From assembly GCA_002730795.1 (NCBI GenBank), contig PCAX01000077.1:1-9741 (forward strand): a stretch of DNA of 9,741 nucleotides, given 5' to 3'. The notes below the pieces were generated by a model that was not told the origin of the DNA, searched no databases, and saw only the letters and a program-made list of their open reading frames with translations. Positions within the stretch are counted from its first letter, which is position 1. Each line of letters opens with the position of its first letter. This document shows, piece by piece, positions 1-8,023 of this stretch. The stretch comes from Chloroflexota bacterium. GTDB taxonomy: Bacteria; Chloroflexota; Dehalococcoidia; Lucifugimonadales; Lucifugimonadaceae. The translations under genes and the position numbers were made by a program.

Positions 1-796
1 CAACTAGAGATCTTATATCTGAGGTGAAGTGTGATATATTCTCATTCCATTCACTTCTTGGCATGACTACAGAGACATATCCTCCCATGTAAGGTGGTTC
101 CGGGTTGTCCCTAAAGTCCAGTCCTTCCAGGGATCCTGAGAGTCTGCCAACAGCGTTACCCGGATCAACAAAAGTTTTACCGTAAGCACCGATGTTCAGC
201 TTCCAGCCATCAGCTTCGGTAAAATATTTCCCCGAAAAGCTTGTTGATAATTCAAACGGATTTAGAATCAGTTCTTGATCTTTTTTTGTACGATTATAGA
301 TCACATACCCACCCCAGGGAAGGAGCTCCTCTTTCGGAATTATCTGAGATGTCCATTGTTTTTTTTCCCAAGTGATGGGACCATGGAATTTAGTTTGATC
401 AGTCTCTATCTTGACTTTGAAAGGATATGGGTTTCCGATCATATTCCAGCTTTCCGGCTTCAATGTGTAAGTGAAACTGGCTGAGTCATAACTCGAACCA
501 GAACCTGTCATAAACAATTTCAAATTTGAATCATCGGTTTGCTTCAGCCAGTAAGCTTTACCAGACTCTAGCGAATCAGCTTCTTCTAACCCGTCAGGAT
601 ATTTTGCAGCAGGCTTCCATTCATATATGATCCAGTTCCAGTTTATTCTATCCTGCTTGTCAATGTCTAAGCTTTTGTTTAAAAGATCTTTAGCTGAATA
701 CTTATCATGAACCCAAGGGATAGAGATTAAGCTCCATTGGTCTTGAGGTATACCCTTTTCAAAAAAACTTCCTTCAATGTTGGAAGATATTTTAGA
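1..796 (-). other. C-terminal region with SIPW and GNPYPF modules, running off the window (residues about 2410-2674)
   Basis: The motifs in order are WSLISIPWVHD, NWIIYEWKP, SGKAYWLKQ, ESWNMIGNPYPFKV, ITWEKKQW, PWGGYVIYNR and LILNPFE, then WKLNIGAYGK, VDPGNAVGRL, PEPPYMGGYVSVVMP, SEWNENISHFTSDIRSL. I know this succession from the C-terminal parts of long FCB exported proteins, where a sorting domain normally follows within about 100-200 residues. The repeated Trp, Gly and Pro residues suggest compact beta domains that present the C-terminus to an exporter. The reading frame is open at base 1. Confidence 0.7.
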
Positions 797-3700
797 GAGC
801 TGGAATTGGACTGCTGCGGAATGAACAGGAGTTTTTCTTGTATTACCCCGAATGTCCTCTGCAACAATATAAAAGTAGATGCCTTTGTTGGTTATGGAAC
901 CTCCGGGAATGACAGCGGTGTAGGTGTTATCATCATCGTCTATATCCATGTCTATATATTTCTCTTCCATTTCACCTTTATTGATTGTCCAGTAATAAAG
1001 TCGTTGCTTTGCAAGGGAAGAACTGTCTGTGATCGTTGCTTTAACATTCAGGCTATCGCCTGAATTGATATTTTCAGCATATGAAATTATATTAATAGTT
1101 GGACTCTTTATATCAAGAGGCATTCCTATAGCCGATAATGGAATCAGAATAGTTTCTTCCTGTCTTGGGTCGTTGTGGGAAAAATTTAGCGTATCCGCGA
1201 AAGATCCTATCTTTGTAGGACTAAAATGTATTTCCAGAATCGTGGTATCACCTGCCGCAGTTTCGAATGAATCAACATCAGTATAGAACTCTCCCAGATT
1301 GGTTATTATTTTTATGCCATGAAAGCTGTCATTACCTCTATTATACACTTTCAAAGTTTTTGTCTCCGTGTCGCCAATTGCTACACTCCCGAAACTAATG
1401 AGCTCTTTTGAGATTTCAATTTCAGGTTCAAAGTCTTCATTTACTAACTGGACAACTTTATCAGGAAGATCACTGAATATTTTGTCATCTGATACTATGC
1501 CTATGGTAACATCATATTCAATATCTCCATCTGCTTCATTATCATCAATGCCCTTGACCGTAAAATAAAAAGTTTCTTGCCACATCTCTGGGGCGGCTAT
1601 TATAACATTTTCTCCATCAGGTATCTTACCTTCCGTTGTGTCGCTGCTAGAAGCAATAAAAATAACATCCTCAGTTGGTTTTGCAGTAAGATTCACAGTG
1701 ATGTCCACTGCATCACCTATTTCTTTAGTCGTATCTGGATCAGCAATTGCATCAAAACCGACATCATCATTATCCTCATTAAACACAATTATATCAACGG
1801 GGTCAATTTGTTTGTAGTTTGAGTCCTCTGATTCAGCTGGAAAAGTGACAATTGCAAATTGTATCGAATCGTCCTTAACAACATCATCAACACCTGTTAT
1901 GGTAACAGTTTGGGACTCGGACCAGTTTGATGAGTTATATGAAAGGCTTGCAGGAAGGACGGTCCCTTCCTCATCATTGGTTGAAGCAAGCAGTAGCGTT
2001 ACAGGGGAATTGGGGCTGGTTCTGAGCTGTATTTGGGTCTGGGTAATAGTGCCGTTTTCTGAAGTAGAAAGACCGTTTAAGGGGTTTATTGAAAATCCCG
2101 CACCCTCATCATCGACGTTACGGAAGATTGGATCCGAAGCGTCCACTCCGTTGTAGAGACTATCATCAGAAACGGCCGCCGAGGTCATGATGGTGAACTC
2201 TTTATTACCGTCATCTTCGTCATCATTCACACCCTGGACTGTTACAGACTGAGGCTCCAACCAGTTTTCACTATTAAAGGTGACGGAGGATTTATCTATG
2301 ATTGCTTCTGTCTCATCTGAGCTGGAAAGCCCAATCGTAACATCGGCCTTGGGTTCAGATAAGAGCATCATTCTGAAAACAGAAGTATCACCGCTTTCGC
2401 TAACATTTAAACCAGTGAGGGGTGTTACGGAAATGCCTGGTGGATCTTCATTGAGGATATATACAGTAGGGTTTGGGACATCATAATTGCTATATGCCTC
2501 ATCAATTGAAATAGCCGGTTCGGATATGATTTCTAACATTTCATCGACATACGAGTTACTGTCCGCAATAGCCGTAACATAAACTTTCTTTATGCCATCC
2601 CAGCTGTCCGCAGTGAAAATGAGTGTGTCGGGGCTAACGCTCGCCTTTAAATTATCGGCAGTTGTAAACGGTATCTTAACATTTCCAGATGGGGCTGCTT
2701 GGAGACGGACATTAAAGAACGCTTTCCCGCCACCTTCTGGAATGAAAATACCTTCTAAGGGATAAAGAAGAATTTCTTTGATGTCATTGTCTATATTTGT
2801 TGCCAAAACATCTGTGGGGTCCTTGCCGTTGTAGGCGGCATCTTCTGATATAGTAGCCCCCAACTCAATTGAATAAAGAATATTGCCATCAGATATTTCA
2901 TCATCCAGACCAGCAACTACAACCCCCTGTGGAGTTGACCAGTTTGCAGTAGTGAAAACAAGTTCATTCACATCAATTACGCCCTCAGTTGTATCCTCTG
3001 ATGAGATCGGTATAGTAACGGAGTGGGTTGGCTCTATCTGGAGGGACACCCTGAAAATATCTGAACCACCGTTTTCTGAGGTAATAAGGCTTCTCTCTGG
3101 CTGAATTGTAAAGCCGCCTTTTTCATCATCTAAGTTTGTTACAGATACGTCTTCCGGGTTAAGGCCGTGGTAATTGGGATCATCGGAAAGGGTTGGTTTG
3201 ACACGAATAGTATAATCGACGTTAACCACATCATCAGTATCATCAACACCTGTCACAGTTACTTTTTGACGGGTTTGCCAGTTGGAAGAGGTGAACGTGA
3301 GAGTGTCTGGTGATACGGTGCCTTCGGTCAAGTCGGAGGACTGAAGGGGAATAATTACATCATATAGGGGAGCGGAATCAAGGACAATGCTGAAAGTATC
3401 CTGACCAGCGGATTCCGTTGTTTCAAGGTTGGAAGTCCGGGTTACTGTTACTCCTTCGGAAACATCTTCCACATTGATGGTCACTGTGTCAATGTTGGAT
3501 GTGTAAACACCATCAGTTACCGTGACACCCAGTTTATAAGAGGTCTTTATCTCATAATTGAGGATCTTGGATATTGCAATAGTGCCCGTTGAAGCGCCGA
3601 TGGTGAAATAATTGTCATCATTACCTGACTCAATTCTCCAATCCTGCATCACGTCTTCGGTGTCAGGATCGGTAGCCAAGACGGTGCCTACATCACTATC

Positions 3701-6700
3701 CACAGCCGAAGCCTCCGAAATAGAAAAACTCTGATCAGCTGTTACAACAGGGATATTGTCGTTAAGGCCTTTAACAATTACTGTAAATGTTTTTTCGTAG
3801 CTGAGGTTGCCTGAATCAGCGACTTTAATACGTATGGCGTGTGTCTTTTTAGTTTCTGCATCCATGGTAGTGGCTGCCTTAAGGTTGTCGCCAGATAAAG
3901 TGAAATTTCCGTTGTCCGTACTTCCATCGCCTTTTACGAATGAAAAAGAGTGGCTGTCACCTACATCAACATCTGATACATTCAACTGTCCTACGGGCGT
4001 GCCTGAGGCACTGTTGTCATTAATGACTCTGCTGGAAAGAGTGATGTTCGAAGGTGCCTCGTTTACGCTGGTAAGGGTTACGGCAACTGTTTTGGAGCCT
4101 GTTGATGATGCATCATCCTCCACTTGGACTTTCACTAGATAGGTGCCGTCACCGTTGTTATCATCAGGAGATTCCTTGTTTTTGGCTTCATTAAAAGTGA
4201 GGACCCCGTCATTGGTCAAGGAAAATTTAGATTCATCATCTCCGCCTATAAGGTTGTAGCTGAAACCTGTATTCTCAGGGTCAGGATCAGAGGCCGTTAA
4301 GGTTGTTACCGAGGTTTGGTTTTCCGCGGCCGACACAGTGTCAGCTGTGGTGATATATGGTGGATCGTTCACTGATGTGACGTTAATGCCAAATGATTCC
4401 GTAGTTGTTTTTCCGTTAGACTCTCCTTGTAAGGTAATGGTGGCTGAACCATACTTATCTGACAGAAAATTCAGGGTTAGAGAGTTTCCGTCGGCAGTTG
4501 CAGTGATGAGAGATGTATTGCTGTTAGCACTGACTGTCGTTGTTATTGCATCGCCATCCTCATCGCTGAATACATTTGATATGTCGATGGTGCTGTCAGG
4601 TGCGTCTTCATTTACTATCACTTCCGCAATTTCATTGGCCACTTCTGGCCCGTCATCGGCATCAGTGACAGTTATGGTCACATCAGAAGTCTCTGAAAGT
4701 GTTCCGTCAGAGGTAGTTATGGAAAGAATGTATTGGTTATCCCCATCGCTGTCTCCAGGTGATTCATAATTTGGCGCATCTTTAAAGGAAAGAGCGCCTT
4801 CTGAGGTAAGAGTGAACTTTCCACTGTCATCTCCTTCCTCAAGGGTATATGTAATTGGATCATCTTCAGGATCGTTGGCCTCTACGTTTCCAACAGAAGT
4901 TTCATTCTCAGATGTGGAAATGGAGGCAGAAGTCACTGATGGAGGGTCATTTACCGGCGTAATAGTAACATTAAAACTAGTCAGGAGATTATCGACACCG
5001 TCGTTCTCAATGCCGGCGTCATCGGTCACTTTTACTGTAAGTACAATGGTGCCGTTGGCGTTGGTAGCTGGGGTAAAGGTGATTGATCCGGTGGTGTTTG
5101 GTGATATGTAACTTGGAGTGGGGTGAGGGATAAGCGTTGCGTCTGCGCTCATTGAAGTTACCGTCATGCTCTGTTCCGAGTGAAAATCCCCATCAGAAAC
5201 ACCGGCGAAAATGACCAACTCCTCGCCTGAGTCTTCAGTAATGGTGCGGTCTGAGATGGCTTTCATGAGGGGTGGCGCGTTGGCGGGAGAATCAAGGCTG
5301 TTTTCGTAGGCACCTATATCAGGTCCTGTGGATCGGGGAGTTTCGGTCACGTCTTTATTTACCGCTGATTCATCGGCATAAGGTGACAAAGAATTACTGG
5401 TACTTGCATACCCAATGGCTGGTGAATAATTTTTCAGGTTGAAGTCATTGCTGCCGGGGTTGGAAAAATAGGGGTCAGTTTCAAAGCTGGTGCCGTCATA
5501 GTCAATGACGTCATTATTATCAGAGGCCTCTATGGATTCTAATCCCTGGACGATTGAACTCCGGGCCTCGAATCTGCCAATATTATTTCCAGTACCACCA
5601 AAGACCACTTTTTTAGGTGTTTCACTATCCCATATAATGGAATTATAAAAATAGATTATTGATCCAGCGTTAGCATAAATAGTGGATTGGTCAGAAGCAA
5701 TGTTCTGGGAAAATGTAGAATGATAAATTTTAACCTGCGGTCGATCATAAGCACTAATAGCGCTGCCAAGCGCCGTTGCCAGATTGTCATAAAGAAGCGT
5801 GTTGATTAGCTTTAATACCACCCTGCGATCCCAAACATAGATCCCGCCGCCATATTCAGCTGAATTACCGCTTATTATGGCCCGATCTATTGTGGGGTCG
5901 GAGAATCTTGTAAACAGTCCGCCTCCTTTATTCACAGCTGTATTATCTGACAAGGTTAGATCGTACATCTTAATCCTATTTTTTGAGTGAGTCAGATAGA
6001 TACCGCCTCCATCCTGACCAGCGGTGTTTTCTGATACTGTAATGTGATAAAATTCTGGATCTGACCAATTCTCTCCTCCGATGTACATCCCCCCGCCCAA
6101 TTCATCCGCAGTATTTGAAACAACCCTTACATTAGTAAACATCGTCCAACCCCTTTTGGGATTACTATAACCGCCTCCCCTTACCGCGCTGTTATCCCTT
6201 ATTAATACACTATCCAGTTTCACATTTGCATGGGTGCCAACATAGATCCCGCCGCCATGTGATGTTACCTGGTTGTCTCTAACCAAAGAGCTATCAAGGG
6301 ATGCGTCACTGTTATAATCAAAATAGATGCCCCCGCCATGTACAATGGACTGGGTATTGTTTTTTATATCAAGGTGTTTCAGGGAAGGACTTGTCTCGTA
6401 GGTATATATGCCACCGCCAACCCTTTTAATTTCGTCAACTATTGTAATATTTGTGCCGGTACCGTTCTGAAGTGTAAAACCTACAAGCTGTGCTGAAGGA
6501 GTCTCGCCACTGACAAAAGTAACAACCGATGCGCTGTCAGCTTTTGAGGGTGAACTCCCATCAATAATGGTCTGGGAGACATAACTCTTGTCCCTGGTTG
6601 TGAGAGTGAAGGATCCCACAACAACATCCTTACCGTTGAAGTTTATGTTTTCAGTGTAGGTCCCCGGCCCAACTAGGATAGTATCTGCGCTGTAAGTCTG

Positions 6701-8023
6701 ATAATGGTCGATGGCGTACTGGATTGTCTTGAACGGGTTTCCCGATGAACCGTCGCCACTTTCATCAGAACCTGTGGTGGCAACATTAATCCTTCGGCCA
6801 TTGTTATAAAGCTCAAACTGTTTTGATGTTTCACTATCTCCTCTCGAAGAAAATATGTCCGTAGTTCCGTCCCGGTCCATGTCTACAAACTTTAGAGTGA
6901 GAGATTTTTGCCCTAAAGAAACAGCTGTAAAACTGGGGATTGCATTACCGTCATTTTCATAAATTATTGCACCGGATGAATTGCCGGAGACCACATCCAT
7001 ATCACCATCGCCATCCACGTCTTCGGTAAGGATTGTTAAAGGTCCAACTGGATTGTCGATGACATAAGATGTAAAGTTTTCATTGCCATCATTATCGTAC
7101 CAAATAAGTTTTTTGGTTCCATAGGTAGCAAATACGAGGATATCTATGTCTCCATCGCCGTTCATATCCGCCGCACGGGGTTTTTTTGGGTTGTTATGAA
7201 AAGATGCTGGACCTGAAATATGATTGTATGTGAATGAAGGATCTTCAGCGCCATCATTTCTGTACCAGGCGAGTTCATCATCATGCTGAGAAGTACTCAA
7301 AACATCCATATGGTCATCACCGTTAATATCTTCGGCATAGATGGACCACGGCCCATTGGGTCCATTAGTGTGTCCTTTAACTACCTGCTGATATGTGAAC
7401 GTTGGCTGGGCTGTTCCATCCCAGCAATCGGTCTGTTTACAGTCATTCTCATGCCAGGCAACAAGGTCTTTGCCAAGATGTGCTGATATAATATCAATAT
7501 CTCCGTCCCCATCCATGTCGGCCGCATAGCTATCGTTGCAATTAACATCTAGAACTAATCCTGAAGTAACCTGGATTGATTCGCTGAATTCGGTTCCAAG
7601 ATTTTCGAACCAAAATACACCTTTATCCGTTGGCAAATAGATATCCTGATCTCCGTCATTATCGAGATCTTTAAGAATAGATGATGGATTCGAGTTTATT
7701 TTAATCCCCTCTAGGGATATTGTTTTAGTTTCATCCTCCGAAAAATTTTCCTTGCCATCATTCATCAGCCAGTAGATTTTTCCCGGTGCAGATGCGCTAT
7801 TTGTTGCCAGAACATCCAGGTCGCCATCTCCATCCAGATCGAGAACCTCTATATTACCCAAATTCCCCACGGGGCTACTTTTGTAAGCGGTACCCCAATC
7901 GGCAAAAGCAGGCACGGCGGAAAAAATGAGAAATGCCAGAATTGTGGTTTTATGCGTAATGAGCTTCAAGGTTGAATATTCATTAAATCGGGTTGTGGGT
8001 TTTGCATTCTCCAATTGTTTCAT
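1..8023 (-). CDS. Giant secreted multidomain surface protein (VCBS, beta-helix, cadherin-like, Calx-beta-like, ASH), C-terminus beyond window
   Basis: One uninterrupted minus-strand frame runs from ATG 8023 to base 1, at least 2,674 residues, with no stop in the window. Start choice: ATG 8023 lies 2 bases after the upstream stop and is the only ATG ahead of the signal peptide. An in-frame TTG at 7969 would give a more ordinary leader, MKLITHKTTILAFLIF. The signal peptide probably ends at A41 (AVPAFA, then DWG). Then come VCBS/FG-GAP loops, a parallel beta-helix, six cadherin-like and six Calx-beta-like domains, an ASH domain, an Ig-like domain and a C-terminal module; each block is listed separately. 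The mature part is rich in Asp, Ser and Thr and has only three cysteines (162, 195, 200). Such mosaics are typically extracellular adhesins, matrix or polymer-binding proteins, with many domains stiffened by calcium. No catalytic motif is evident; the beta-helix could bind or cleave polysaccharide, but I see no active-site signature. A sorting domain is expected beyond the left edge. Function inferred only as surface/adhesion. Confidence 0.93.
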   Translation of the reverse strand, partial: MKQLENAKPTTRFNEYSTLKLITHKTTILAFLIFSAVPAFADWGTAYKSSPVGNLGNIEVLDLDGDGDLDVLATNSASAPGKIYWLMNDGKENFSEDETKTISLEGIKINSNPSSILKDLDNDGDQDIYLPTDKGVFWFENLGTEFSESIQVTSGLVLDVNCNDSYAADMDGDGDIDIISAHLGKDLVAWHENDCKQTDCWDGTAQPTFTYQQVVKGHTNGPNGPWSIYAEDINGDDHMDVLSTSQHDDELAWYRNDGAEDPSFTYNHISGPASFHNNPKKPRAADMNGDGDIDILVFATYGTKKLIWYDNDGNENFTSYVIDNPVGPLTILTEDVDGDGDMDVVSGNSSGAIIYENDGNAIPSFTAVSLGQKSLTLKFVDMDRDGTTDIFSSRGDSETSKQFELYNNGRRINVATTGSDESGDGSSGNPFKTIQYAIDHYQTYSADTILVGPGTYTENINFNGKDVVVGSFTLTTRDKSYVSQTIIDGSSPSKADSASVVTFVSGETPSAQLVGFTLQNGTGTNITIVDEIKRVGGGIYTYETSPSLKHLDIKNNTQSIVHGGGIYFDYNSDASLDSSLVRDNQVTSHGGGIYVGTHANVKLDSVLIRDNSAVRGGGYSNPKRGWTMFTNVRVVSNTADELGGGMYIGGENWSDPEFYHITVSENTAGQDGGGIYLTHSKNRIKMYDLTLSDNTAVNKGGGLFTRFSDPTIDRAIISGNSAEYGGGIYVWDRRVVLKLINTLLYDNLATALGSAISAYDRPQVKIYHSTFSQNIASDQSTIYANAGSIIYFYNSIIWDSETPKKVVFGGTGNNIGRFEARSSIVQGLESIEASDNNDVIDYDGTSFETDPYFSNPGSNDFNLKNYSPAIGYASTSNSLSPYADESAVNKDVTETPRSTGPDIGAYENSLDSPANAPPLMKAISDRTITEDSGEELVIFAGVSDGDFHSEQSMTVTSMSADATLIPHPTPSYISPNTTGSITFTPATNANGTIVLTVKVTDDAGIENDGVDNLLTSFNVTITPVNDPPSVTSASISTSENETSVGNVEANDPEDDPITYTLEEGDDSGKFTLTSEGALSFKDAPNYESPGDSDGDNQYILSITTSDGTLSETSDVTITVTDADDGPEVANEIAEVIVNEDAPDSTIDISNVFSDEDGDAITTTVSANSNTSLITATADGNSLTLNFLSDKYGSATITLQGESNGKTTTESFGINVTSVNDPPYITTADTVSAAENQTSVTTLTASDPDPENTGFSYNLIGGDDESKFSLTNDGVLTFNEAKNKESPDDNNGDGTYLVKVQVEDDASSTGSKTVAVTLTSVNEAPSNITLSSRVINDNSASGTPVGQLNVSDVDVGDSHSFSFVKGDGSTDNGNFTLSGDNLKAATTMDAETKKTHAIRIKVADSGNLSYEKTFTVIVKGLNDNIPVVTADQSFSISEASAVDSDVGTVLATDPDTEDVMQDWRIESGNDDNYFTIGASTGTIAISKILNYEIKTSYKLGVTVTDGVYTSNIDTVTINVEDVSEGVTVTRTSNLETTESAGQDTFSIVLDSAPLYDVIIPLQSSDLTEGTVSPDTLTFTSSNWQTRQKVTVTGVDDTDDVVNVDYTIRVKPTLSDDPNYHGLNPEDVSVTNLDDEKGGFTIQPERSLITSENGGSDIFRVSLQIEPTHSVTIPISSEDTTEGVIDVNELVFTTANWSTPQGVVVAGLDDEISDGNILYSIELGATISEDAAYNGKDPTDVLATNIDNDIKEILLYPLEGIFIPEGGGKAFFNVRLQAAPSGNVKIPFTTADNLKASVSPDTLIFTADSWDGIKKVYVTAIADSNSYVDEMLEIISEPAISIDEAYSNYDVPNPTVYILNEDPPGISVTPLTGLNVSESGDTSVFRMMLLSEPKADVTIGLSSSDETEAIIDKSSVTFNSENWLEPQSVTVQGVNDDEDDGNKEFTIMTSAAVSDDSLYNGVDASDPIFRNVDDEGAGFSINPLNGLSTSENGTITQTQIQLRTSPNSPVTLLLASTNDEEGTVLPASLSYNSSNWSESQTVTITGVDDVVKDDSIQFAIVTFPAESEDSNYKQIDPVDIIVFNEDNDDVGFDAIADPDTTKEIGDAVDITVNLTAKPTEDVIFIASSSDTTEGKIPDGENVIIAAPEMWQETFYFTVKGIDDNEADGDIEYDVTIGIVSDDKIFSDLPDKVVQLVNEDFEPEIEISKELISFGSVAIGDTETKTLKVYNRGNDSFHGIKIITNLGEFYTDVDSFETAAGDTTILEIHFSPTKIGSFADTLNFSHNDPRQEETILIPLSAIGMPLDIKSPTINIISYAENINSGDSLNVKATITDSSSLAKQRLYYWTINKGEMEEKYIDMDIDDDDNTYTAVIPGGSITNKGIYFYIVAEDIRGNTRKTPVHSAAVQFQLSKISSNIEGSFFEKGIPQDQWSLISIPWVHDKYSAKDLLNKSLDIDKQDRINWNWIIYEWKPAAKYPDGLEEADSLESGKAYWLKQTDDSNLKLFMTGSGSSYDSASFTYTLKPESWNMIGNPYPFKVKIETDQTKFHGPITWEKKQWTSQIIPKEELLPWGGYVIYNRTKKDQELILNPFELSTSFSGKYFTEADGWKLNIGAYGKTFVDPGNAVGRLSGSLEGLDFRDNPEPPYMGGYVSVVMPRSEWNENISHFTSDIRSLV
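797..1105 (-). other. Ig/FN3-like beta-sandwich domain (residues about 2307-2409)
   Basis: The segment SPTINIISYAENINSGDSLN is followed by VKATITDSSSLAKQRLYYW, an acidic D-M-D-I-D-D-D-D-N loop with TYTAVIPG, and YFYIVAEDIRGNTRKTPVH. The 'I-x-D-x-S..L-Y-Y..Y-x-A-x-I-P..Y-x-x-A-x-D-x-x-G-N' pattern is a common linker domain ahead of type IX-type C-terminal regions. I place it by pattern, not by a named family. Confidence 0.65.
1124..1429 (-). other. ASH/HYDIN-type (choice-of-anchor D-like) beta-sandwich domain (residues about 2199-2300)
   Basis: The segment EIEISKELISFGSVAIGD is followed by TKTLKVYNRGND, then a variable loop, AAGDTTILEIHFSPTKIG, ADTLNFSHNDP and IPLSAIG. The order F-G-x-V-x-x-G, N-x-G, F-x-P-x-x-x-G, S-x-N/H-D-P, P-L-x-A-x-G is the standard pattern of the ASH/HYDIN-like or choice-of-anchor D domain, often found near the C-terminus of exported FCB proteins. 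It marks the switch from the repeat arrays to the C-terminal anchoring and sorting region. Confidence 0.85.
1433..3451 (-). repeat. Six Calx-beta-like domains in tandem (residues 1525-2197)
   Basis: Six consecutive units of 110-116 residues lie at 3451-3122, 3118-2783, 2782-2435, 2434-2105, 2104-1763 and 1762-1433. Five begin with a strand and an acidic [ST]-E-x turn (TTESAGQD, TSENGGSD, IPEGGGK, VSESGDTS, TSENGTIT); copy six has KEIGDA there. They continue with S-x-[DE]-x-x-E and a central W-x-x-x-x-x-V-x-V-x-G-[VLI]-x-D signature (for example SNWQTRQKVTVTGVDD). Most end Y-N-G-x-[DN]-P-x-D and then N-x-D-[DN]-[DE]. This matches the Calx-beta-like repeat common in giant marine bacterial surface proteins. 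Copies three and six are the most diverged (SWDGIKKVYVTAIAD; MWQETFYFTVKGIDD). At DNA level the units are not near-identical, so the array is old. Confidence 0.85.
3455..5284 (-). repeat. Six cadherin-like/tandem-95-like Ig domains in tandem (residues about 914-1523)
   Basis: There are six domains of about 95-115 residues with junctions of the type [VL]-N-[DE]-[PAN]. Approximate limits, N to C: 5284-4943 (NAPPLMKAISDRTITEDSGE start), 4942-4649 (PSVTSASISTSEN, EANDPEDDPITYTL), 4648-4364 (VIVNEDAP, FSDEDGDAI), 4363-4061 (YITTADTVSAAEN, SDPDPENTGFSY), 4060-3758 (GQLNVSDVDVGDSHSFSF) and 3757-3455 (FSISEASAVDSDVG, LATDPDTEDV). Copies 2, 4, 5 and 6 are classic bacterial cadherin-like domains, with an S-E-x start, a D-x-D core and a closing V-T-[IV]-x-V strand. 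Copies 1 and 3 are closer to the Big_9/tandem-95 form. The Asp-rich junctions are where cadherin-type domains normally bind calcium. Confidence 0.87.
5303..6796 (-). repeat. Right-handed parallel beta-helix domain with eight GGG rungs (residues about 410-907)
   Basis: The block opens with INVATTGSDESGDGSSGNPF, followed by KTIQYAI, DTILVGPGTYTENI and GKDVVVGS. This is the typical entry of DUF1565/pectate-lyase-like parallel beta-helix domains. Eight Gly-Gly-Gly motifs, mostly GGGIY or a variant, begin at residues 536, 563, 590, 616, 643, 672, 700 and 725. The steps are 27, 27, 26, 27, 29, 28 and 25 residues, about one helix turn each. The block closes with GPDIGAYE (to 907), the usual end of the related 'choice-of-anchor Q' family. 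No paired catalytic Asp or pectate-lyase Arg signature is evident, so binding or a purely structural role is as likely as lyase activity. Confidence 0.88.
6797..7891 (-). repeat. Seven VCBS/FG-GAP-type calcium-loop repeats (residues about 45-409 of the giant protein)
   Basis: Seven D-x-[DN]-x-D-x-x-x-D loops start at residues 62 (DLDGDGDLD), 119 (DLDNDGDQD), 169 (DMDGDGDID), 232 (DINGDDHMD), 286 (DMNGDGDID), 335 (DVDGDGDMD) and 381 (DMDRDGTTD). Spacing is 46-63 residues. Each is followed by a hydrophobic strand, and many copies carry an aromatic [YF]-x-N-[DG] stretch (WYRNDG, WYDNDG, YENDG) about 15-20 residues on. This is the layout of the VCBS/FG-GAP-like beta-propeller family, and seven copies match a seven-bladed propeller. 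Loops four and seven are less canonical and may bind calcium poorly. The three cysteines of the whole visible protein (162, 195, 200) lie between loops two and four. Confidence 0.9.

Noticed and set aside
359..366. Homopolymer runs in the giant gene (T8 at 359-366, A7 at 761-767, T7 at 7181-7187) as phase-variation switches
   Set aside because: The frame is intact through all of them and runs of 7-8 A/T are common at this base composition. Without population data there is no sign of variation.
1883..3253. Exact 15-base repeat (ATCATCAACACCTGT) at 1883-1897 and 3239-3253
   Set aside because: It encodes the conserved TGVDD motif in two Calx-beta-like units. It is explained by protein-level conservation, not by a mobile or recombination site.
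4338..5111. Plus-strand open frames of up to 143 codons, here and elsewhere in the window
   Set aside because: They lie antisense to the giant frame, have Ser/Val-rich composition expected of the reverse of Asp/Thr-rich coding sequence, and match no family I know. The minus-strand reading is a coherent domain series.
5303..6796. Beta-helix as a pectate or alginate lyase
   Set aside because: I find no catalytic residue pattern for a lyase family; the fold alone does not show enzyme activity.
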